The notes: a model not told the origin generated them from the sequence alone. 64,000 nucleotides of DNA from Bacillus mojavensis RO-H-1 = KCTC 3706 (GCF_000245335.1 NZ_JH600279.1:62001-126000), one strand, 5' to 3'; positions 17,817-26,158 are shown, counted from the first letter of the stretch. Program-made: numbers and translations.

Positions 17817-18677
17817 TTATTTAATCATAACAGACAATAATTTTTCAGTTTTATCATCTTCTAATTTTAATTGTGACATTTCTTTTTTTATTTTCTGGAG
17901 AGATAAATGTTTCATCACCAGCAAATATTGTATAACGCCTGCTTCTGTTAACTTTTGTTTCAAAGTCTTAGTATTAATAGAAACAAATTCCTCTGGTTTT
18001 TGATATAAACTTAGTAGCTCAACTGAAGCATCATTAAATTGTTTTTTTAAGTATAAGTATGCCAATGTATTTTTTTTCTGAACAAAATCGTTATTTAAGT
18101 AAAACAAACCTTTATAATCATTATCGATCTGCGACATAATGCCAAGTTCATAAGAATAAGAAGCCACTATGGGATGGTATTTGCCGGTTGCCAGCATTAC
18201 TCCCATAACACAGGGCAATGCCGTTAGCGCTCCTGATTTATTTTTGATCATTTCAAGACAGGTTTCTTCAGTTTGCGGCGCATTCACAATATCATCATGC
18301 TGGCCTTGAATTGATTGTAACGCAAAATTCAATATCTTTTGTGAAAATTCTGGTTCATGACTAGCTTGACACATCACCTGTATACTTAGGGTGTAAAGAG
18401 CTGTAACGGCATTTAAAGCGATAGACGAGTCAATCTTCATCCATACAGCATTTCTATTATCTTTATCCTCTAAGTCATCATAAATATCGAATGAGAGTAT
18501 AAGCAATTCAATTCCGGTAGCTAGCAATTCGATTGCTTTTTTGTCCTGACCGTTAAAAGCTAAATAATGATGAAGAGCCAAATCAGCAAACTCAAAAGTA
18601 TCCTTAGACTCAATAAAATTCTGAAGATATCGTTCCAAGTCCCGATTCATTATTTTTCGGCTTACAATCTCCTTCAT
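17817..18677 (-). CDS. comQ: ComX isoprenyl transferase ComQ
   Basis: This is a polyprenyl-synthetase-fold enzyme that cleaves and attaches a geranyl or farnesyl group to the ComX tryptophan. The prenyl diphosphate-binding Asp-rich motif DDLED lies at about residue 60 of the form chosen here, and QGQHDD further on. I start at MKEIVSRKIMNRDLE (18677, 286 residues), because this aligns with the 168 start MKEIV and AAGGAG precedes it, though by only three bases. The frame stays open to an ATG at 18761 (314 residues), and a strong GGAGGGGGG lies in between, so the true start is uncertain. The gene is AT-rich and divergent from 168. Confidence 0.9.
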   Translation of the reverse strand: MKEIVSRKIMNRDLERYLQNFIESKDTFEFADLALHHYLAFNGQDKKAIELLATGIELLILSFDIYDDLEDKDNRNAVWMKIDSSIALNAVTALYTLSIQVMCQASHEPEFSQKILNFALQSIQGQHDDIVNAPQTEETCLEMIKNKSGALTALPCVMGVMLATGKYHPIVASYSYELGIMSQIDNDYKGLFYLNNDFVQKKNTLAYLYLKKQFNDASVELLSLYQKPEEFVSINTKTLKQKLTEAGVIQYLLVMKHLSLQKIKKEMSQLKLEDDKTEKLLSVMIK

Positions 18678-18833
18678 TCTCTCCTTGATCTGGACAGAAT
18701 CTAAACATATCTGCTCAATAACGACTTCCCCCCTCCCCTTCCATTTTACTAAATGGGACATTTAAAGGACAGCAGGTTTTTCGTTTTTTAACAATCATAT
18801 AATACTTTATCCATTTATTGTATGGGTAGAACG

Positions 18834-18864
18834 AAAAAAAAGACTTGTTTCCAAGTCTTTTTTA
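18834..18864 (-). terminator. Terminator after degQ
   Basis: AAAAAAGACTTG pairs with CAAGTCTTTTTT around a four-base loop and overlaps the degQ stop codon. It separates degQ from comQ, so the two genes are transcribed separately. The stem is nearly symmetric and could act in both directions. Confidence 0.85.
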
Positions 18865-19002
18865 CGAAATTTTCATTGCGTATGTGAATTTATCGAGCTG
18901 ATCAATGCTTTTGTTAATGTTTCGTAATGAATCTGTCGTTTCTTTAATATCAAGTTCGAGTCGGAATAACAATTGTTTTACTTCTTCAAGTTTCTTTTCC
19001 AT
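18862..19002 (-). CDS. degQ: Degradative enzyme regulator DegQ
   Basis: This 46-residue cytoplasmic peptide is MEKKLEEVKQLLFRLELD at its start and ends AMKIS; the whole is predicted helical. It differs from my recollection of the 168 protein by a Phe for Tyr near the end (DKFTYAMKIS). DegQ stimulates phosphotransfer from DegS to DegU, increasing secreted protease and poly-gamma-glutamate production. AAAGGAG lies eight to ten bases before the ATG. A ComA box about 130 bp upstream ties its expression to cell density. Confidence 0.95.
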   Translation of the reverse strand: MEKKLEEVKQLLFRLELDIKETTDSLRNINKSIDQLDKFTYAMKIS

Positions 19003-19081
19003 CGTTTCCACACTCCTTTTTTTGAAAGATCAATGAATTGTGTATGGTGAACGAGTCCTAGGTATTTGATCTGTTACTAAT

Positions 19082-19110
19082 AGTGTATCTGGTTTCGAGT
19101 TATTTTTCAC
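19082..19110 (-). promoter_or_regulatory. Candidate degQ promoter
   Basis: On the minus strand a -10 box TACACT (19082-19087) lies 17 bp downstream of a poor -35, GTGAAA (19105-19110), as expected for an activator-dependent promoter just below the ComA box. From memory, laboratory strain 168 carries a base change in this -10 that weakens degQ; TACACT resembles the undomesticated form. That comparison should be verified. Confidence 0.45.
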
Positions 19111-19131
19111 CGAAAAGTATACAAAAAGATC

Positions 19132-19147
19132 CTGCGTGACACCGCAA
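19132..19147 (-). promoter_or_regulatory. ComA box upstream of degQ
   Basis: The minus strand reads TTGCGG-TGTC-ACGCAG, matching the ComA operator TTGCGG-N4-CCGCAA in one full half-site and most of the second. It sits about 22 bp upstream of the proposed degQ -35 region. ComA-P activation of degQ is established in B. subtilis. Confidence 0.8.
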
Positions 19148-19362
19148 ATATCAATAGGTCTTTGTGCTTAAAGGAATCACAATGAGAACAGGACTATTTT
19201 TCTACGTGTGAAAACGGTGATTTCGGATGGAATTGAGAAAGATTCTTAATTCCTTTGATTTTATTGTATTTAACTGTTTCACCAAGTAAGACTATAGTCC
19301 CCCTTGCTGCTTTTTCAAAGTTTAATACGCGATTCTTGGCGTATCGTGACCGACAAACACCG
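19148..19362. other. Intergenic stretch between degQ control region and yuzC
   Basis: No convincing protein gene is seen. An open frame on the minus strand (19194-19379, 61 codons) has no recognisable features and is treated as chance. A strong plus-strand terminator follows at 19363 although no plus-strand gene precedes it, so a small untranslated RNA could be encoded here. Confidence 0.4.
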
Positions 19363-19397
19363 AAAAGACCGCAACGCAAAGTTGTGGCCTTTTTGCT
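19363..19397 (+). terminator. Orphan terminator upstream of yuzC
   Basis: AGACCGCAAC pairs with GTTGTGGCCT around a GCAAA loop, with one mismatch and one G-T pair, followed by CTTTTTG. It lies upstream of yuzC and downstream of no plus-strand gene. Confidence 0.7.
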
Positions 19398-19462
19398 TTG
19401 TCATATTCGGCACCTGAGTGATCTATACATATAGACATATCCCCTTTTTGCGAGGTGCTTCC

Positions 19463-19831
19463 ATGAGATATCCTTATCCTTGGCTCTACGTCTATCCGTA
19501 CGACATACGCCGTCCGCCCGCTCCTGCCGCCAATACAGCGACCTTTATCCGTTCCGCACAGGATGCCGCCGGGCTGCTTGCTGATGCTCAGCTTGTACTT
19601 AGGCGCATTGCGGGGTCACAGGAGCTTTCGCGCCGCATCATGACCGCAGCGGAGCAGTCAGATAAACAGACAGTAAAACGTCTGATCAAACAGACAGGCG
19701 TCCGGCATGATGTGGATTCGGTCTTTAATCCCGATGGCATATACATCAGCCTAATCAGCACGCAAAGCCGAATCATCGTGGCGTTGCGGTGGTCAGAAGA
19801 CCGCAATTACTTTTCGCCCATGAGCTTATGA
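19463..19831 (+). CDS. yuzC: Conserved small protein YuzC, unknown function
   Basis: This 122-residue protein has an aromatic and Pro-rich N-terminus (MRYPYPWLYVYPYDIRRPP) followed by a helical, Ala-rich and charged middle and a short beta-rich end. The start at 19463 is chosen over an in-frame start at 19418 because GAGGTG lies six bases upstream. I recognise it by position as yuzC; the N-terminus resembles Tyr/Pro-rich proteins of spores, but that is only an impression. Its last 25 bp overlap the 3' end of convergent pdeH. Confidence 0.8.
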   Translation: MRYPYPWLYVYPYDIRRPPAPAANTATFIRSAQDAAGLLADAQLVLRRIAGSQELSRRIMTAAEQSDKQTVKRLIKQTGVRHDVDSVFNPDGIYISLISTQSRIIVALRWSEDRNYFSPMSL

Positions 19832-21036
19832 CACCACTCCAAGGCTTCCAAATAACAGTCGTACGCTTCTTCCTTGTCCAATTCTTTTGCTAATTCTCCG
19901 CAAGTGTCCCAATTGTTGGTTTCGATTAACTTCACAAGTTCAAGCATTTGGTAATAGTCATTTTGATGACCTAATAACGCTTGACCTACTTCATCTATTA
20001 AAGGCAATTCTTGAATAATCTCTTCTATTTCTCTGTGCAAAAGGGTGTCTATGAGAGAAAACATCCCGATCAGCATATACGAGGCCGGCTGCGGGCGCGC
20101 TGTTTTTCTTGCCAACAGTTCACATAGTTTTGCTCTCATTAAAGAAATTTTTATGATTTCGTGTTTGCTGGAATTCCCTTTTCTGCTTAAATCCTTAAAG
20201 GATAGGATGTATATCCACCGTTTGATTTCGTTAAACCCAAGAAGCATGATAGCCTGCTTAATGCTGTCGATCTTTTGGGTTAAGCGGTTATGAGAAGAGT
20301 TTAAGAATTTTAAAATTTGATATGACAGTGATAAATCACGTTCTATGTACTCAGTTACACGCTGGATGTTAGGCTGCTCTTTGCTTAATTCGTTGAGCAA
20401 TTCATAGTAAGAATAAAAATGGGTCGACAGATCATGGCCGCTGATGATACGCGGTTCGCTGAAAAAGTAGCCTTGAAATAACTGAAAGCCATCTTGCACC
20501 GCCTGTTCATATTCTTTGCGTGTTTCTACTTTCTCAGCTAAAAAAATCAGGCCGCAACTGCTGTAGGTTTGCAAAATGTTTCGGCGTTCCATTCGGGTGG
20601 TTTTAAGAAAATCAATTTTCAATATATCAATATAGCTCATGAGCTTTTCCAATAATTTTTCATTTTTCGGGTTTATCGCGTAAAAATCATCGAGTGCCAG
20701 CGTATACCCCATTTTTTTCAGCTCTCTGCACCTTGAGACGAGAGCCGGAGTGATCGGTATATCTTCAAGGATTTCAATCACAAGCTGTTTTGGATTGAAG
20801 GAGGTGGGGAGATCCGAAAACATCAGGCTTTCAGTGAAATTGACAAAACAGCGTTTTCCTTCCGTCAGCTTCTCGATTCCGATGTTTAAAAAGCTGTTAA
20901 TCACCAAATCTGTTGTAGCCTGATCGCCGTCTGCAGCGGAATACACATTCTCTTCGCTCTCTCTATATAAAAGTTCATAAGCGACAACCTGTTCTTTTCG
21001 ATTAAATATAGGCTGTCTTGCAACAAACACCCTCAT
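19807..21036 (-). CDS. pdeH: Cyclic di-GMP phosphodiesterase PdeH (YuxH), EAL-HDOD
   Basis: This 409-residue cytoplasmic protein has an EAL-type domain (about residues 1-200) and a C-terminal HDOD domain (about residues 205-405). In place of EAL it reads YELLYRE; other catalytic signatures are present: NFTESL, VIEILED, LALDDF, the Lys in ILKIDFLK, and FQGYFFSEP. It hydrolyses c-di-GMP to pGpG and, in B. subtilis, keeps the nucleotide low so that swimming motility is maintained. The start at 21036 has AAGGAGG seven to eight bases upstream, which rules out the longer frame from 21072. It overlaps the convergent yuzC end. Confidence 0.92.
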   Translation of the reverse strand: MRVFVARQPIFNRKEQVVAYELLYRESEENVYSAADGDQATTDLVINSFLNIGIEKLTEGKRCFVNFTESLMFSDLPTSFNPKQLVIEILEDIPITPALVSRCRELKKMGYTLALDDFYAINPKNEKLLEKLMSYIDILKIDFLKTTRMERRNILQTYSSCGLIFLAEKVETRKEYEQAVQDGFQLFQGYFFSEPRIISGHDLSTHFYSYYELLNELSKEQPNIQRVTEYIERDLSLSYQILKFLNSSHNRLTQKIDSIKQAIMLLGFNEIKRWIYILSFKDLSRKGNSSKHEIIKISLMRAKLCELLARKTARPQPASYMLIGMFSLIDTLLHREIEEIIQELPLIDEVGQALLGHQNDYYQMLELVKLIETNNWDTCGELAKELDKEEAYDCYLEALEWCHKLMGEK

Positions 21037-21131
21037 TGATTTATCCTCCTTACAAAACACGCGGCTTTCCACCCTAAGTATATCAAATAATTTGACGAAA
21101 TTTGTCTAAACATGAAAAATATTATTCCCAC

Positions 21132-21169
21132 AAAAAAACTGGCCTCTTCGCGAACGAAAGGCCAGTTTG
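21132..21169 (-). terminator. Terminator after pncB
   Basis: On the minus strand AAACTGGCC pairs with GGCCAGTTT around a 15-base loop, followed by a T-run. It begins just after the pncB stop codon. Confidence 0.85.
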
Positions 21170-21171
21170 CT

Positions 21172-22641
21172 TTATTCTTCGAGCTCTTCTTCAAGTCTGC
21201 TTTTCACTTCATGGATCCGCTGCATTTTGTTGCTCCAGCAGTCCTCGCTTAAATCAACCGGGTATTCTTCAGGTTTGCTGATTCTCTTATATTCCTCCCA
21301 CAGAAGGCTGAGGTTGTCTTGTACATATTGCTGAATGTCAGAAATCTCAGGGTTCTGGTAGCATAGGATGCCTTTTTCAAAAATCAGCTCGTGAAGATCC
21401 TTCGCATAGAAATTCGTGACGAATTTGCTGATGAAGGTATGAACCGGGTGGAACATTCTCAGCCGCTTCTGGTCATTCACCTGCTCGTCATAAAGCGCAA
21501 TGTAATCACCTTCAGAATGATGATTTAACTGATTAATAATTCGGTACACTTTCTTTCTGCCAGGTGTCGTCACTTTGTCAGGGTTGGATGAAATTTTGAT
21601 CGTGTCGACCATTTCTCCGTCTTCTTCGATGGCGACGAGCTTATAAACTGCGCCGAGAGCAGGCTGGTCATAGGCTGTAATCAACTTCGTGCCGACACCC
21701 CAGACATCTATGCGCGCTCCCTGAGCCTTTAAATTCATAATGGTATGCTCATCCAAGTCACTCGATGCAATGACTTTCGCGTCTGTAAACCCTGCTTCAT
21801 CAAGCATTTTCCGGGCTTTTTTTGACAGGTACGCCAAATCGCCGCTATCCAGGCGGATGCCAATGAAGTTGATGCGGTCTCCGAATTCCTTGGCCACTTT
21901 AATCGCATTCGGCATGCCTGAACGGAGCGTATCATACGTGTCGACTAAGAAGACGCAATCCTTATGCGTTTCCGCATATTTTTTGAACGCTGTATATTCA
22001 TCGCGGTAGGCCTGCACAAGCGCATGTGCATGTGTGCCTGATACCGGGATATTAAAGCGCTTTCCGGCTCTTACATTGCTTGTCGCGCTGAAGCCGCCGA
22101 TTAAGGCTGCTCTCGCTCCCCACATAGCCGCATCCATTTCATGCGCCCGTCTTGTTCCGAATTCAAGTGCAATTTCGTCGCCAATGACGCCCTTGATGCG
22201 CGCCGCTTTTGTCGCGATTAATGTTTGGTAATTCACAATGTTAAGCAAAGCTGTTTCAATAAGCTGCGCTTCTACAAGGGGAGCTTCCACCCTCATAATC
22301 GGCTCATTGTTAAAAACCAGCTCTCCTTCTTTCATGGAATAAAGAGAACCTGTAAAAGATAAACCGCTCAAATAATCAATAAAATCTTCATGATAACCAA
22401 GCTCATCTCGTAAATAAGTCAGGTCACTATCGGTAAACTTGAAGTTTTCCAGATATTCAATGGCTTTTTCCAAGCCCGCAAAAACCGCATAGCCATTCTC
22501 AAACGGAAGCTTTCTGAAAAATAGCTCAAAAATCGCTTTCTTTTCATGAATGCCGTCTCTCCAGTAAGTTTCCGCCATATTGATTTGATAAAGGTCTGTA
22601 TGTAATGACAGGCTGTCATCTTTAAAACCGTACTCTAACAC
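21172..22641 (-). CDS. pncB: Nicotinate phosphoribosyltransferase PncB (YueK)
   Basis: This 489-residue enzyme converts nicotinate and PRPP (with ATP) to nicotinate mononucleotide in the NAD salvage pathway. NAPRTase features include the N-terminal SLHTDLYQINMAETYW, EFGTRRAHEMDAA (about residue 159), SGTHAHALVQAY with the conserved His, and IRLDSGDLAYLS (about residue 270). The start codon is GTG with GAAGGGG upstream. It lies 15 bp after pncA, so deamidation of nicotinamide and reuse of the nicotinate are encoded together. Confidence 0.95.
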   Translation of the reverse strand: MLEYGFKDDSLSLHTDLYQINMAETYWRDGIHEKKAIFELFFRKLPFENGYAVFAGLEKAIEYLENFKFTDSDLTYLRDELGYHEDFIDYLSGLSFTGSLYSMKEGELVFNNEPIMRVEAPLVEAQLIETALLNIVNYQTLIATKAARIKGVIGDEIALEFGTRRAHEMDAAMWGARAALIGGFSATSNVRAGKRFNIPVSGTHAHALVQAYRDEYTAFKKYAETHKDCVFLVDTYDTLRSGMPNAIKVAKEFGDRINFIGIRLDSGDLAYLSKKARKMLDEAGFTDAKVIASSDLDEHTIMNLKAQGARIDVWGVGTKLITAYDQPALGAVYKLVAIEEDGEMVDTIKISSNPDKVTTPGRKKVYRIINQLNHHSEGDYIALYDEQVNDQKRLRMFHPVHTFISKFVTNFYAKDLHELIFEKGILCYQNPEISDIQQYVQDNLSLLWEEYKRISKPEEYPVDLSEDCWSNKMQRIHEVKSRLEEELEE

Positions 22642-22656
22642 TGTTTTTCCCCTTCC

Positions 22657-23208
22657 TTACTCTGCCACTTGCGCTCCGATGCTGTTTGCAAAATGGGAAA
22701 GAGCCCACGTATGCCCCTCCTGATTAAAGCTGGCAACAGCCTGTTTATGCACAACAATCCGGAAACCTTTGTTGTATGCATCAACCGCTGTATGCAAGAC
22801 ACAGATATCTGTGCAGACGCCGGCTAAATGCAGCTCGTCAATCTGCCGCTCTCTGAGCTTCAGCTCTAAATCAGTACCCGCAAAAGCAGAATATCTCGTT
22901 TTTTCCATGTAATATACATTATGATCATATGCATGTTTCTGATATAGAGGCAAAAGCTTTCCATACAGGTCTTTTCCTTCCGTACCCTTGATATTATGCG
23001 GTGGAAACAGACGGGTTTCAGGGTGATATTGATCCCCTTCATTGTGAGAATCTACTGCAAATACGACGTAATCACCGTTTGTGATAAAGTGTTCTGTCAA
23101 ATTGACGATCGCCTCTTCAATCATTCTGCCGGGCTCCCCGCAGGTCAATTTTCCGTCACTCGCCACAAAATCATTTGTATAATCAATACAAATAAGTGCT
23201 TTTTTCAT
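22657..23208 (-). CDS. pncA: Nicotinamidase PncA (YueJ)
   Basis: This 183-residue isochorismatase-fold amidase hydrolyses nicotinamide to nicotinate and ammonia. The catalytic triad is visible: Asp9 (CIDYTNDF), Lys103 (EKTRYSAF) and Cys136 (GVCTDICVLHT), with metal ligands around Asp53, His55 and His71. The start at 23208 has GGGGAGG about six bases upstream; the longer frame to 23274 would add an unrelated leader. It forms a two-gene operon with pncB. Confidence 0.95.
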   Translation of the reverse strand: MKKALICIDYTNDFVASDGKLTCGEPGRMIEEAIVNLTEHFITNGDYVVFAVDSHNEGDQYHPETRLFPPHNIKGTEGKDLYGKLLPLYQKHAYDHNVYYMEKTRYSAFAGTDLELKLRERQIDELHLAGVCTDICVLHTAVDAYNKGFRIVVHKQAVASFNQEGHTWALSHFANSIGAQVAE

Positions 23209-23278
23209 AGCCGGCCTCCCCGCCATCAGTATGAGAACATTATATCTTATCTCCCGTTGTAAGGGAATTGCCATGAAT

Positions 23279-23303
23279 AAAAAGACAAACGGTCCGTTTG
23301 TCT
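23279..23303 (-). terminator. Terminator after yueI
   Basis: GACAAACGG and CCGTTTGTC form a tight hairpin followed on the minus strand by a T-run. It starts immediately after the yueI stop, and separates yueI from pncA. Confidence 0.8.
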
Positions 23304-23304
23304 C

Positions 23305-23703
23305 TTAAGATTTCAGCACCGACCGCTTAAAAATGTCGTCCTGAATATATATAGATTCATGATTTACCGCACTGTCCGCCGCAATGACAAGGCCTAAAGG
23401 CGTCTGAAACTGAAGATCAGATACGACTTTAAAAGGCACTCCATTTCGGTTCGCCATTTTTACATAAGGGGAATAAGACTGATACTGTAGCTCTCCATTG
23501 ATCAGAAGAGATATATGTTTATTACGTTTAAACGCCTGCTCCGCTTCGTCATATGGTTTGCTTCTGAGCACCTGCCCTTTTGTCAGTGCCAAAAGCACTC
23601 TTTCCCGCAATGAGCCTAAAAACAAGTGGCGCTCGTCAGGTTTTGTTTCCAGCGGCCCGTACATTCCTTGCTGTAAATAGAGATCCAGCGTTTCATCACT
23701 CAA
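23305..23703 (-). CDS. yueI: Conserved protein YueI (DUF1694)
   Basis: This 132-residue soluble protein belongs to the YueI/DUF1694 family, which has an alpha/beta fold related to ribosomal protein L7Ae-type domains but no known activity. The start is TTG with GGGAGG eight bases upstream; no suitable ATG is nearby. It is a single gene with its own terminator. Identification rests on length, family signature and position. Confidence 0.85.
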   Translation of the reverse strand: MSDETLDLYLQQGMYGPLETKPDERHLFLGSLRERVLLALTKGQVLRSKPYDEAEQAFKRNKHISLLINGELQYQSYSPYVKMANRNGVPFKVVSDLQFQTPLGLVIAADSAVNHESIYIQDDIFKRSVLKS

Positions 23704-23773
23704 AAGCTCGTCCTCCCGTCTTGTTTGTCTTCATTATCGCCTGATCCTGCGGGGGCTAAACTTTCAACGGCTG

Positions 23774-24022
23774 TTACATTTCCGTTACCCAGTGAATGAT
23801 TTTTTTTGCCAGCTCACCAGCAGGCTCTTCCTCTGTATGCCGGCGCAAAGAAGCCTCCAGCCGTTCTGGCAGCGATGATTTTTCTTCCTCGTATGAAATT
23901 ATCGTGCTCCACTCCAGCTGCGGAACGGCTACGAGCGTATGCAGCTCTTTTCTGTTTTCATGCAGATATACATCAGTGATCATTCCTGTTTGTGTGCTGA
24001 TATTTGCTTTTCTGATTTTCAT
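23774..24022 (-). CDS. yueH: Conserved protein YueH
   Basis: This 82-residue soluble protein has a beta-rich N-terminus (KIRKANISTQTGMITDVYLHEN) and an acidic, helical C-terminus. It is the founding-type member of the YueH-like family of Bacillaceae, whose function is unknown. It lies between yueG and yueI in the same orientation, but a terminator separates it from yueG. Confidence 0.8.
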   Translation of the reverse strand: MKIRKANISTQTGMITDVYLHENRKELHTLVAVPQLEWSTIISYEEEKSSLPERLEASLRRHTEEEPAGELAKKIIHWVTEM

Positions 24023-24064
24023 AACATGACCTCGCTATTTAAAAGACTATCCATATTATACAAT

Positions 24065-24097
24065 AAAAAAGCAACAGCCTCTCTAGAAAAGGCTGTT
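24065..24097 (-). terminator. Terminator after yueG
   Basis: On the minus strand AACAGCC pairs with GGCTGTT around a loop of about 11 bases, followed by GCTTTTTTATTG. It overlaps the yueG stop codon. Confidence 0.8.
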
Positions 24098-24317
24098 ACC
24101 CGTTAAACGAAACGGTATCATCAATGATATCGGCATCGTTAAAATTTGTTTTACTATATTCGTTATTGATCTTCACAAAATCCCCAAGCTGAAATGTGCC
24201 AGACCCAGCACCTGTGTGATCAACGCTTTTCGGCGCAATCGCAAACACATCTCCAAAGCTGGCTGCAGCATCACCTGATATAGACATAATATATATTGGC
24301 CCTACAATCGCAGGCAT
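24096..24317 (-). CDS. yueG: Spore germination protein GerPF-like, YueG
   Basis: This 73-residue protein belongs to the GerPA/GerPF family: [10 protein letters not shown] start, a central [10 protein letters not shown], and [12 protein letters not shown]. GerP proteins lie in the spore coat and help germinants reach their receptors; the paralogue here is isolated from the gerP operon. The ATG has GGAGGTGGGG just upstream. A mother-cell promoter (sigma K with GerE) is expected for such genes but I could not identify one with confidence. Confidence 0.85.
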   Translation of the reverse strand: MPAIVGPIYIMSISGDAAASFGDVFAIAPKSVDHTGAGSGTFQLGDFVKINNEYSKTNFNDADIIDDTVSFNG

Positions 24318-24376
24318 TTCCCCACCTCCGCACTGATTTACAGCATCATATGCGGAAAGGAGCCGATGGTGCCCGC

Positions 24377-25486
24377 CTATTCAGCGGGACGTTCGTTTTC
24401 TTCAAGGCGTGACCGCTGGCGCAGCTTGATCAGCCGTACGATATTCAAGAAAAACGCCTTGACTACCGCATACACCGGCACAGCTAAAATCATGCCGAGA
24501 ATGCCGCCGAAGCTTCCGGCTCCGATCAACAGCAAAATGATGGTAAGCGGGTGCGTATTCAAACGTTTTCCGATAACGAGCGGAGAAAGCAGATTTCCGT
24601 CGAGCTGCTGAACGATCACAACCACGATGATCGCAAAAAGCGCTTTGGCCGGTGAATCCATAAAGCCGATAATGACAGCCGGCGCAGCGCCGAGAAAAGG
24701 TCCGACATATGGAATGATATTTGTAATGGCCATGACAATTCCAAGAATCAGCGCATATGGCAGCCCTGTTATCAAGTATCCGATAAAGCACGCTGTCCCT
24801 ACAAAAAGACAGATTAACAGCTGTCCCTGAAAATATGCAGCGAGTGTGTCGGATAAATCTTTAAAGATTTTTAGACCTTCTGTCCGGTAAGAAGCCGGAA
24901 GTATTTTGACTGCCAGGTGCGGAAAGCGGTGTCCATCCTTCAGCATATAAAAGAGGATAAACGGAACAGTGATAATGACAAGTGTGATATTAGTCACGAC
25001 ACCAAACACCGCGGATAAACTGGATGTAATATTTTGCGGCAGGTTTTGGAGAAAGCTTGTCAGAGACTGTTCAATTTTTGATATGGATACATAATCCTGT
25101 GTCATCATCCAGGTAAACCATTGAGAGTGAGATAAATCCTTTGTCAATGCCTGAATCTGTTTTATATATTCAGGAAGATTGTTAAACAGCCCAGTCACCT
25201 GCGATGTAATGACAGGCCCGACTGCCGCAGAAACAAAGGCAAGCAAACCGATAAATACTAAATAAATGAGCAGAATCGATAATGTCCGCGGCATTTTTTT
25301 CTCAAGCAGGCGGACGACCGGATTAAAAATAAAATACAGAATTCCTGCGATCAGCATCGGGAAAAACAATGTCGTGATAAACACGATAAACGGCTGAAAC
25401 ACAAATGAAACTTTTGTTGCTACGAAAATAATCAGCAAAACAAATAAAATTTGCAATGTCCAAAAATGGACTTTTGATTTCAACAA
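24377..25486 (-). CDS. yueF: AI-2E family membrane protein YueF
   Basis: This 369-residue protein belongs to the AI-2E transporter family (UPF0118; YdbI/PerM-like), with about seven or eight hydrophobic segments, a hydrophilic middle (about residues 80-150) and the family segment [19 protein letters not shown] near residue 260. Members export autoinducers or act as ion antiporters; the substrate here is unknown. The start is TTG at 25486 with AGGAGG seven bases upstream. It is followed by yueG, 59 bp downstream. Confidence 0.9.
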   Translation of the reverse strand: MLKSKVHFWTLQILFVLLIIFVATKVSFVFQPFIVFITTLFFPMLIAGILYFIFNPVVRLLEKKMPRTLSILLIYLVFIGLLAFVSAAVGPVITSQVTGLFNNLPEYIKQIQALTKDLSHSQWFTWMMTQDYVSISKIEQSLTSFLQNLPQNITSSLSAVFGVVTNITLVIITVPFILFYMLKDGHRFPHLAVKILPASYRTEGLKIFKDLSDTLAAYFQGQLLICLFVGTACFIGYLITGLPYALILGIVMAITNIIPYVGPFLGAAPAVIIGFMDSPAKALFAIIVVVIVQQLDGNLLSPLVIGKRLNTHPLTIILLLIGAGSFGGILGMILAVPVYAVVKAFFLNIVRLIKLRQRSRLEENERPAE

Positions 25487-25697
25487 GCTTGTTCCTCCTA
25501 GTTTTTCTTTGTCTTACAGATAAAAGAACTTGCACCCCATTATTGTAACAAAAATGAACTGATATCAGAACTTTTAATCAGTGAATGGACTGTTGATTAT
25601 GCAGACTGTGACATACGGCAGGGACGCCGGACTGACTTATGTACATAAGGTTTCTCTGTTTTCAACGATGACGGGGCGTTTTTACAGCGCTTAACTG
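25487..25697. other. Intergenic region between yuzF and yueF
   Basis: The region contains the yueF ribosome binding site and presumably its promoter. No open frame with coding character is seen. The remaining sequence up to 25745 is the yuzF terminator. Confidence 0.5.
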
Positions 25698-25731
25698 AAA
25701 AATAGGACGTCCCGGTGTACGCCTATTTTTC
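25697..25731 (-). terminator. Terminator after yuzF
   Basis: AAAAATAGG pairs with CCTATTTTT around a 15-base loop, symmetric enough for either strand. It ends about 15 bp after the yuzF stop. Confidence 0.75.
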
Positions 25732-25745
25732 AAACGCAAGCACTG

Positions 25746-25982
25746 TTACACCCGTTCACTGTAATCTGGCGTGACGGAAACCATGTGCTGGATACTGATT
25801 AAAAAAACAGAATTTCGGGCTGCTTCAATGATGATATGGTCTGGTTTTACATCAATCAGTCTGCCTCTGACCGTGTCTCGTACTGTTTGAATAATGAATT
25901 TTGAGCCGATGAGCTTTTTAATGGTCTGATAGACATAAGGATCGACTAATGAGACCAGTTGCGGACTACCTTGGTTGGCCAT
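25746..25982 (-). CDS. yuzF: Conserved small protein YuzF (DUF2642-like)
   Basis: This 78-residue soluble protein has a beta-rich core (GSKFIIQTVRDTVRGRLIDV, then DHIIIEAARNSVFLISIQHM) that resembles an Sm-like or coat-associated DUF2642 fold found in Bacillus sporulation proteins. The function is unknown. It is a monocistronic gene with its own terminator. The name is assigned by position. Confidence 0.7.
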   Translation of the reverse strand: MANQGSPQLVSLVDPYVYQTIKKLIGSKFIIQTVRDTVRGRLIDVKPDHIIIEAARNSVFLISIQHMVSVTPDYSERV

Positions 25983-26158
25983 ACTTCAATCCCCTTTATA
26001 TGTTTTATCTCAGCTTATGCCACGGGTAAGGATAATGACACAGGCTTACCGGATAACACCAGGGGATGCGGAGACGATTGGGGAGTGTGGGTGTAAGGAA
26101 ATGGTGATGAAACGGAGACAGCGAAGAAAACAGACGCTGTTCCGAATACAGGCGGGAT

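Noticed and set aside
19194-19379. 61-codon minus-strand frame upstream of degQ
   Set aside because: No ribosome binding site and no similarity recalled; it covers the orphan terminator.
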